Shown: one piece after another, positions 62,701 to 64,000 of the stretch
Numbering within the stretch: position 1 is the stretch's first letter
How the letters are laid out: each line of letters begins with the position of its first letter
Source of the DNA: Ptychodera flava
Taxonomy: Eukaryota > Hemichordata > Enteropneusta > Ptychoderidae
Length of the DNA stretch: 64,000 nucleotides
Direction: 5' to 3'
NCBI RefSeq assembly: GCF_041260155.1
Contig: NC_091931.1
Coordinates: 34,911,326-34,975,325 of the forward strand
Translations under genes and position numbers: made by a program
Notes under the pieces: generated by a model
Told to the model about the DNA's origin: nothing
Databases searched by the model: none
Seen by the model: the letters and a program-made list of their open reading frames with translations, nothing else

Positions 62701-63313
62701 ATCCATTGATTTTTGACCATTACAATTATTTATATTTCTTTTTGTAACTGTCAGACATGACAATGCTCAGTATTCAGTTGGTCAGTGCAGCCTTGTCTTC
62801 ATACTTTACATTGTAGTTTGTTGAAAAGTAAATTGATGTCAAGGTTTTCACTAAATTTTGTCACAACACTATTGCAGCATAAAATATAAGTATACCAAAT
62901 GTGTATTTGGTTCCCTTGAATAATCTTTCAAGACTTCTTGTTCTTTTCAAAATACAAACTATGACCCACATAAAATCAATGAAATGTTTTGAAATTCATT
63001 GCAGAGTCCTATATTTCCAACTGTTTTTCGACTTTGAGTTGGTTTTTAAAAGATATTTTCATCCATTATTGCATTTTAGATCTTTGGTGGAAGGTACTTC
63101 TATGTACAAGCATACAAAGCCATGAAACACAGAGCCACCAATATGGACGTCCTCATCGTCCTGGCAACCAGCGTGGCATACATATACTCAGTGATAATTT
63201 TACTGATAGCGATCATTGAGGAACACAGAGTGAGTCCAAAGACATTCTTTGACACGCCTCCGATGCTGCTTGTATTTGTATCTTTTGGAAGATGGTTAGA
63301 ACACATTGCCAAG
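47728..63313 (+). CDS. ATP7-type copper-transporting P1B-ATPase with nine HMA domains (copy B), 5' part
   Basis: Cu(I)-exporting P1B-ATPase. Eight exons join in frame: 47728-47838 (coding part; acceptor at 47704), 52885-54412, 58267-58506, 60392-60555, 61654-61815, 62073-62155, 62381-62540 and 63080-63313; 894 residues so far. Nine GMTC-x-x-C copper sites: first Cys at about residues 16, 91, 164, 254, 331, 415, 489, 611 and 687. Eight of nine conform exactly to GMTC(N/A/S/Q)SC. The last two ([14 protein letters not shown] and [14 protein letters not shown]) correspond to human HMA5 and HMA6. Four membrane helices follow, with [30 protein letters not shown] and [12 protein letters not shown]; the window ends before the TGE, CPC and DKTG exons. 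Exons of 162 and 83 bases equal those of copy A, so intron positions are shared. ATG 47728 lies just before the first HMA domain. The whole protein should exceed 1,600 residues if its core is of usual size. Confidence 0.94.
47839..52884. other. Copy B intron 1, about 5.0 kb
   Basis: AT-rich intron between the half-HMA first coding exon and the six-HMA exon. It shows no repeat element or conserved-looking block that I recognise, and its short open frames have no domain signature. Confidence 0.6.
52885..54412 (+). other. 1,528-bp exon of copy B carrying six HMA domains
   Basis: CxxC sites lie at 53044, 53263, 53533, 53764, 54016 and 54238, spaced 219-270 bp. The units are closely alike: each has a (V/I)EGMTCNSCV-type start (IQG in the last) and ends near A(I/V)DDMGF; NSC is the same in all six. 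The exon starts with the second half of the first HMA domain ([12 protein letters not shown]...IDDIGF), so that fold is split by the 5 kb intron after the exon 47728-47838. The similarity of the units suggests expansion by unequal exchange inside the exon. Long minus-strand open frames here are shadows. Confidence 0.9.
54413..58266. other. Copy B intron 2, about 3.9 kb
   Basis: AT-rich intron. Contains the small dispersed element 54504-54595 and a short (GT)n tract near 55393-55408. Otherwise nothing recognised. Confidence 0.6.
54504..54595. repeat. ~92-bp dispersed element with TTCACC inverted ends (copy 2)
   Basis: AACCTGTTCACACCCAATTG...GGCTGTAAACAGGCC...GGGCCAAACC...GAGTGAAAGTGTTAA. Aligns end to end with 59832-59922 and more loosely with 18274-18366. 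Lies in a copy B intron. Also carries an internal CCTGTT/AACAGG short inverted pair. Confidence 0.65.
59832..59922. repeat. ~92-bp dispersed element with TTCACC inverted ends (copy 3)
   Basis: TTAACCTGTTCACCCCCAAT at the left and GGTGGTGAAAGGGTTAA at the right form the inverted termini. The internal TCCCTGTAAACAGGTCC and CAGGCCAAACCATGG blocks match copy 2 in order. Lies in the copy B intron 58507-60391. Confidence 0.65.
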
Positions 63314-63611
63314 GTAAGAGGAAGGTTTGTTTTCAAACAGGACCATTTTCAAGTGTGGTTTTGGTATTTTATTGAAATACCGGTAATTTGAAGATAAGCA
63401 GGGTTTAAGTCAAATGGCACTAAACTCAGTGGTAACATGTGTTATCATAAAAGAATGTTAATATTCTCTCTTAAATGTTTACCCCTTATCAACTCAGTAC
63501 CGGTACATCTAATAGCAACTCAGCCAATTATTTTCAATCAGTTTTGGTCATGATTGACTGTGTCAGCAGTTATATTGTAATAAAGTACATGAAAGACATC
63601 ACATGTTTAAA

Positions 63612-63648
63612 CATAGACCCTCGAGAAACGGGTTCTCGAGGGTCTATG
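63612..63648. repeat. 16-bp perfect stem hairpin in a copy B intron
   Basis: Arms CATAGACCCTCGAGAA (63612-63627) and TTCTCGAGGGTCTATG (63633-63648) with a 5-base loop. Lies 300 bp after the last visible copy B exon. No flanking duplication beyond a base or two. Confidence 0.75.
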
Positions 63649-64000
63649 GATTAAAAGTCTGTACTTAATGAACATTTTTACTGCAATATTTGTACAAGAT
63701 CTTTGATGTATGATAATATTGAAATATAGTCTTGAATTCTTGTTGGATTTAATATTAGTGTCAGCCATTGTATGGTTGAATATTGCCAGTATTGTCACAT
63801 CATGCTGTTACTGGTAGATGAATGGAATCGTATATATGTACGGTAGATATTATTCGAGACATTTGTTGCTGTGGGCTATATTTATGATGAATTTGGAAAC
63901 ACTTCATTGTCCAAATTTCACTCACATCGTGCATTTGGAAATATTACAATGTTCTCTATTGAAATATTCTTAACTCTCCTGTTACATGTAATATTATTTG

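Overview
The window is eukaryotic nuclear DNA: AT-rich, intron-rich with GT-AG junctions, and full of microsatellites and small inverted-repeat elements. The gene content (an ASIC-type channel, ATP7 copper pumps, ALG11, COQ2 and a ganglioside-type GalNAc transferase) and the intron density suggest an invertebrate animal, most likely an invertebrate deuterostome such as a hemichordate or cephalochordate. The exact lineage is an inference and not secure.

Layout. 1-5.3 kb (+): the 3' seven exons of an acid-sensing/degenerin-type sodium channel whose 5' end lies off the left edge. 5.3-10.4 kb: no gene recognised; several foldback elements. 10.4-11.9 kb (-): a single-exon beta-1,4-N-acetylgalactosaminyltransferase with one apparent frameshift. 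11.9-17.7 kb: no gene; includes a 1.4 kb Harbinger-like non-autonomous element and a 68-bp hairpin insertion with a 9-bp target duplication. 17.7-22.5 kb (-): complete four-exon ALG11. 24.4-35.3 kb (-): a complete 17-exon ATP7-type copper ATPase ('copy A') with only one heavy-metal-associated (HMA) domain. 35.3-41.2 kb: no gene; satellites. 41.2-42.4 kb (-): single-exon COQ2. 42.4-47.7 kb: no gene recognised; a ~0.95 kb nested palindrome with inward-facing TATA boxes. 47.7-63.3 kb (+): the first eight coding exons of a second ATP7-type ATPase ('copy B'), with nine HMA domains before the first membrane helices; it runs off the right edge.

Two points stand out. The divergently arranged ATP7 paralogues share intron positions but differ nine to one in copper-binding domains, and six of the nine sit in one 1.5 kb exon. 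ALG11 lies directly beside an ATP7 gene, as in humans, where ATP7B and ALG11 are neighbours on 13q14.3; this looks like an old deuterostome linkage. All exon joins given here keep the reading frame by hand checking of splice phase. No LTR element, virus-like element, CRISPR array, tRNA or rRNA was recognised.
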